From Polaromonas sp. JS666 (GTDB lineage Bacteria > Pseudomonadota > Gammaproteobacteria > Burkholderiales > Burkholderiaceae_C): 64,000 nucleotides of DNA. Positions 62,003 to 64,000 of this stretch are shown here, piece after piece. Under the pieces are notes generated by a model that was not told where the DNA came from, ran no database searches, and worked only from the letters and a program-made list of their open reading frames with translations. Made by a program: the position numbers and the translations under genes. Within the stretch, counting starts at the first letter, position 1. The number at the start of each line of letters is the position of its first letter. The DNA lies in assembly GCF_000013865.1 (NCBI RefSeq), contig NC_007948.1, forward strand, positions 2,232,001-2,296,000. The letters run 5' to 3'.

Positions 62003-62025
62003 TATGCTATCAAATGTGTAGCATA
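62003..62025. promoter_or_regulatory. Inverted repeat TATGCTA-N9-TAGCATA
   Basis: A perfect 7-bp-arm inverted repeat lies 66 bp upstream of the FAD monooxygenase ATG. It shares TAGCATA with the site upstream of the Bug receptor gene. It could be an operator, an mRNA hairpin in the Bug-monooxygenase transcript, or a copy of a dispersed GCTATCAAA-type palindrome found in related genomes. Confidence 0.4.
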
Positions 62026-62091
62026 ACTGTTTCGTATTTAAAAGACCGGTCTCTGTTCACCCCATAAGAGCCACTAACCGACGAGAACACC

Positions 62092-63333
62092 ATGAAGATT
62101 GCAATAGTTGGCGGCGGCATAGGAGGCTTGAGCCTGGCGCTGGCAGTCAAACAACGCGGTCTGGCATGCGATGTCTTTGAAACCGTCCCGGAGGTCCGGG
62201 AGGTCGGTGTCGGTATCACCCTGTTGCCGCACGCGATGCGTGAATTGGCGGCGCTGGGCCTGCAGCCGCAGCTCGAAGCTGCCGGTATTGAAAACGAGGA
62301 AAGCGTGTTTTTCAACCGCTTCGGCCAGTTCATCTACAAAGAGCCACGCGGGCGCCATGCCGGCTATGACTTGCCGGAAATTGGCATCCCGCGCGGCAAG
62401 CTGCACCGGCTGCTGTACGAAGCGGCGCTGGAGCGCCTGGGCAGCGGCGCCGTTCACACCGACCACCGTTGCACCGGCGTGGACCAGGACGACAGCGGCG
62501 CCACGGTTCATTTCACGCAGACGTCAAGCGGTGCAGACTTGCCCTCCCGGCGAGCCGACGTGGTGATTGCCTGTGACGGTGTCAACTCGACCGTGCGCCG
62601 CCAGTTCTATCCTGACGAGAAGGTCGCTTTTGCCGGCATCAACACCTGGCGCGGCGTCACGCGCCACCAGCCCATTCTGACGGGCAAAAGTTATCTGCGC
62701 GTGGGCTCCCTCCACACCGGCAAGATGGTGATCTACCCCATCGTCGACCGGGTGGATGATGAAGGTACCCAACTGATCAACTGGGTCGCTGAAATCCGGC
62801 GTGACAACGCGGCGATGAACGACTGGAACCGCCCGGGCGACCTGAAGGACTTTCTGGACATCTTCAAGGATTGGCGTTTCCCCTGGCTCGATGTCGCCGC
62901 GTTGATTACCAGTGCCGGGCAGATCCTTGAATACCCGATGGTGGACAAGGACCCGGTGCCCCAATGGACGTTTGGCCGCGTCACCCTGCTCGGTGATGCG
63001 GCGCATCCGATGTACCCGCGCGGCTCCAACGGTTCGGCCCAGGCCCTGATTGACGCGCGGGTGCTGGCTGAACAGCTTGCGGCCCACGCGGGCGGCGATG
63101 CGCGCGCCGCGCTGCAGGCTTACGAGGAACTGCGGCTGGCTCCGACGGCACAGCTTGTGCTGACCAACCGCTCGGTGCCGCCCGACTTCATCAACATCAA
63201 GGTCGATGAGCTGAGCGGCGGCAAACCCTTTGCGAACATCGACGAGCTGATCAGCCAGCAGGAACTGCGCAGGATTTCAGAGTACTACAAGAAAGTCGCC
63301 GGCTTCTCGCTGGATATGCCCAAGGCGGGTTGA
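62092..63333 (+). CDS. FAD-dependent aromatic hydroxylase-type monooxygenase
   Basis: A 413-residue group A flavoprotein monooxygenase resembling salicylate and 6-hydroxynicotinate hydroxylases. The FAD ADP-binding motif is IAIVGGGIGGLSLALAVKQRG (residues 3-23). The DG motif is VVIACDGVNSTVRRQ (about 162-176), and the FAD ribityl motif is VTLLGDAAHPMYPRGSNGSAQALIDA (about 299-324). It uses NAD(P)H and O2 to hydroxylate, and sometimes decarboxylate, an aromatic acid. The substrate is not readable. Upstream Bug receptor and MarR gene suggest a small uptake-and-hydroxylation module. Confidence 0.87.
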   Translation: MKIAIVGGGIGGLSLALAVKQRGLACDVFETVPEVREVGVGITLLPHAMRELAALGLQPQLEAAGIENEESVFFNRFGQFIYKEPRGRHAGYDLPEIGIPRGKLHRLLYEAALERLGSGAVHTDHRCTGVDQDDSGATVHFTQTSSGADLPSRRADVVIACDGVNSTVRRQFYPDEKVAFAGINTWRGVTRHQPILTGKSYLRVGSLHTGKMVIYPIVDRVDDEGTQLINWVAEIRRDNAAMNDWNRPGDLKDFLDIFKDWRFPWLDVAALITSAGQILEYPMVDKDPVPQWTFGRVTLLGDAAHPMYPRGSNGSAQALIDARVLAEQLAAHAGGDARAALQAYEELRLAPTAQLVLTNRSVPPDFINIKVDELSGGKPFANIDELISQQELRRISEYYKKVAGFSLDMPKAG

Positions 63334-63440
63334 ATAACCCACTGATCGAGTCCGCGAAGACAATGCACGCGGTCAGCGTGAGACACCCACCCAGACCAGC
63401 GTGCCACTGTCTGTCGCTGTCTGCCGTGGTCTGCTGTCAT

Positions 63441-64000
63441 TCAGTTCAGGTACCTGGGCTTGGCGGGCTCAATGGCCAGCTCGGGCACCTCGGAGCTGCC
63501 GGCTGGCGTGAGGTTGGCGGGCGCCACAGGCTCCAGCCACTGTGAGGCGTTCAGGCTCTGGTGCAGCAGGTGCAGCAAGCCGTTGGTCAGCTGCCCATCC
63601 ATCATGACCTGAAAATTTCGTACGGTGTCACTGCCTGGCAGTTTTTCAAGCATCTGCAGGCGCAGCTGACCACTGCTCATCAACGTGACCTTGACTTCGG
63701 TCAGCAGCAGCGGCTCGGGGCCCAGCACGGCATTGGCGGGCTGGCCCTGCCGGTCTTCGTAGGGCGTCTTGAAGTCGCCGGTGCGCAGCAATGCCTCTTT
63801 CTGGAAGGTGTCCAGCAGCTGGTCGCGCTGTTCGTCCAGGCTGGCCGCGGGCGCCGCGGGACCCGCGAGCTTGGTCATTTGGGCGGTTGCCGATTGGTTG
63901 AGTACTGGCAACAGGGCCAGGGCCAGGCGCCGGGTCAGCCAGGCGCGCAGCTCGCCGCCTTCCTTGCCATTGATCCGTATCAATAAACGGTCCTGTTCCG
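63441..64000 (-). CDS. Hypothetical protein, N-terminus beyond window
   Basis: The frame stays open through the right edge of the window on the minus strand, so the gene starts outside. About 186 residues are visible. The first part, EQDRLLIRINGKEGGELRAWLTRRLALALLPVL, is amphipathic and Arg-rich. The middle carries a LLLTEVKVTLMSSGQLRLQMLEKLPG block with beta-strand character, followed by NFQVMMDGQLTNGLLHLLHQSLNASQWL. No signal peptide can be judged. I recognise no named family, and neighbours give no clue. Confidence 0.55.
   Translation of the reverse strand, partial: EQDRLLIRINGKEGGELRAWLTRRLALALLPVLNQSATAQMTKLAGPAAPAASLDEQRDQLLDTFQKEALLRTGDFKTPYEDRQGQPANAVLGPEPLLLTEVKVTLMSSGQLRLQMLEKLPGSDTVRNFQVMMDGQLTNGLLHLLHQSLNASQWLEPVAPANLTPAGSSEVPELAIEPAKPRYLN

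Overview
The window is about 62-65% GC by eye, densely packed, and carries ordinary bacterial genes with Shine-Dalgarno starts. The gene complement points to a betaproteobacterium of the Comamonadaceae (Polaromonas, Rhodoferax, Variovorax or Acidovorax type). It includes poly-3-hydroxybutyrate (PHB) genes, several orphan Bug-type tripartite tricarboxylate receptors, an iscRSUA-hscBA-fdx cluster, and hom-thrC beside molybdopterin genes. It also has C/G-rich dispersed repeats of a kind I associate with that family. Genus is inference only; no rRNA is present.

Layout. 1-1490: end of phaA and all of phaB (PHB precursor synthesis), then a strong terminator. 1558-7576: a six-gene minus-strand catabolic operon (amidohydrolase, SDR, Bug receptor, CMD-like protein, dimeric alpha/beta-barrel protein, second Bug receptor) with a divergent LysR regulator. 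Its substrate is unknown. 7745-13757: a KefB/YbaL-type antiporter, a DUF985 cupin, a small conserved protein, an M14 carboxypeptidase lipoprotein and dusA. 13809-15710: an Lrp/AsnC regulator divergent from a saccharopine-dehydrogenase-like gene, separated by a 166-bp MITE-like element. 16069-20881: prkA-yeaH-spoVR stress trio. 20918-30918: a propionate/methylmalonyl-CoA module (GntR regulator, mutase, GNAT, MeaB, PccB, alpha/beta hydrolase, HhH protein, PccA, VOC/epimerase-like protein).

31008-39145: D-cysteine desulfhydrase-like enzyme, RnfB-like ferredoxin, a secreted protein next to an HExxH lipoprotein, intracellular PHB depolymerase, a YgiD-type dioxygenase and an aromatic/aspartate aminotransferase. 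39346-48190: uvrB, the whole isc operon behind a good IscR box, dnaQ, tRNA-Val(CAC) and a terminator. 48332-52050: CBS protein, PIN-PhoH protein, Bcp peroxiredoxin, Mth938-like protein. 52292-60309: AlaA-type aminotransferase, hom, thrC, mobB, moeA, moaD, an antisense dapA-like gene, and moaE. 60335-64000: MarR regulator, Bug receptor and FAD monooxygenase (probably a small aromatic-acid module), and one edge-truncated unknown gene.

Most notable observations. (1) A dispersed C/G-rich repeat, also seen at 30284 and 54908, sits in frame inside moaE and adds about 33 residues. A related copy abuts the thrC start codon. (2) A MITE-like element sits in the lrp/saccharopine-dehydrogenase promoter region. 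(3) The LysR gene at 6587 has no convincing standard start codon. (4) The catabolic operon at 1558-6520 matches no pathway I recognise. (5) A probable gluzincin lipoprotein of unknown family lies beside a small secreted partner.
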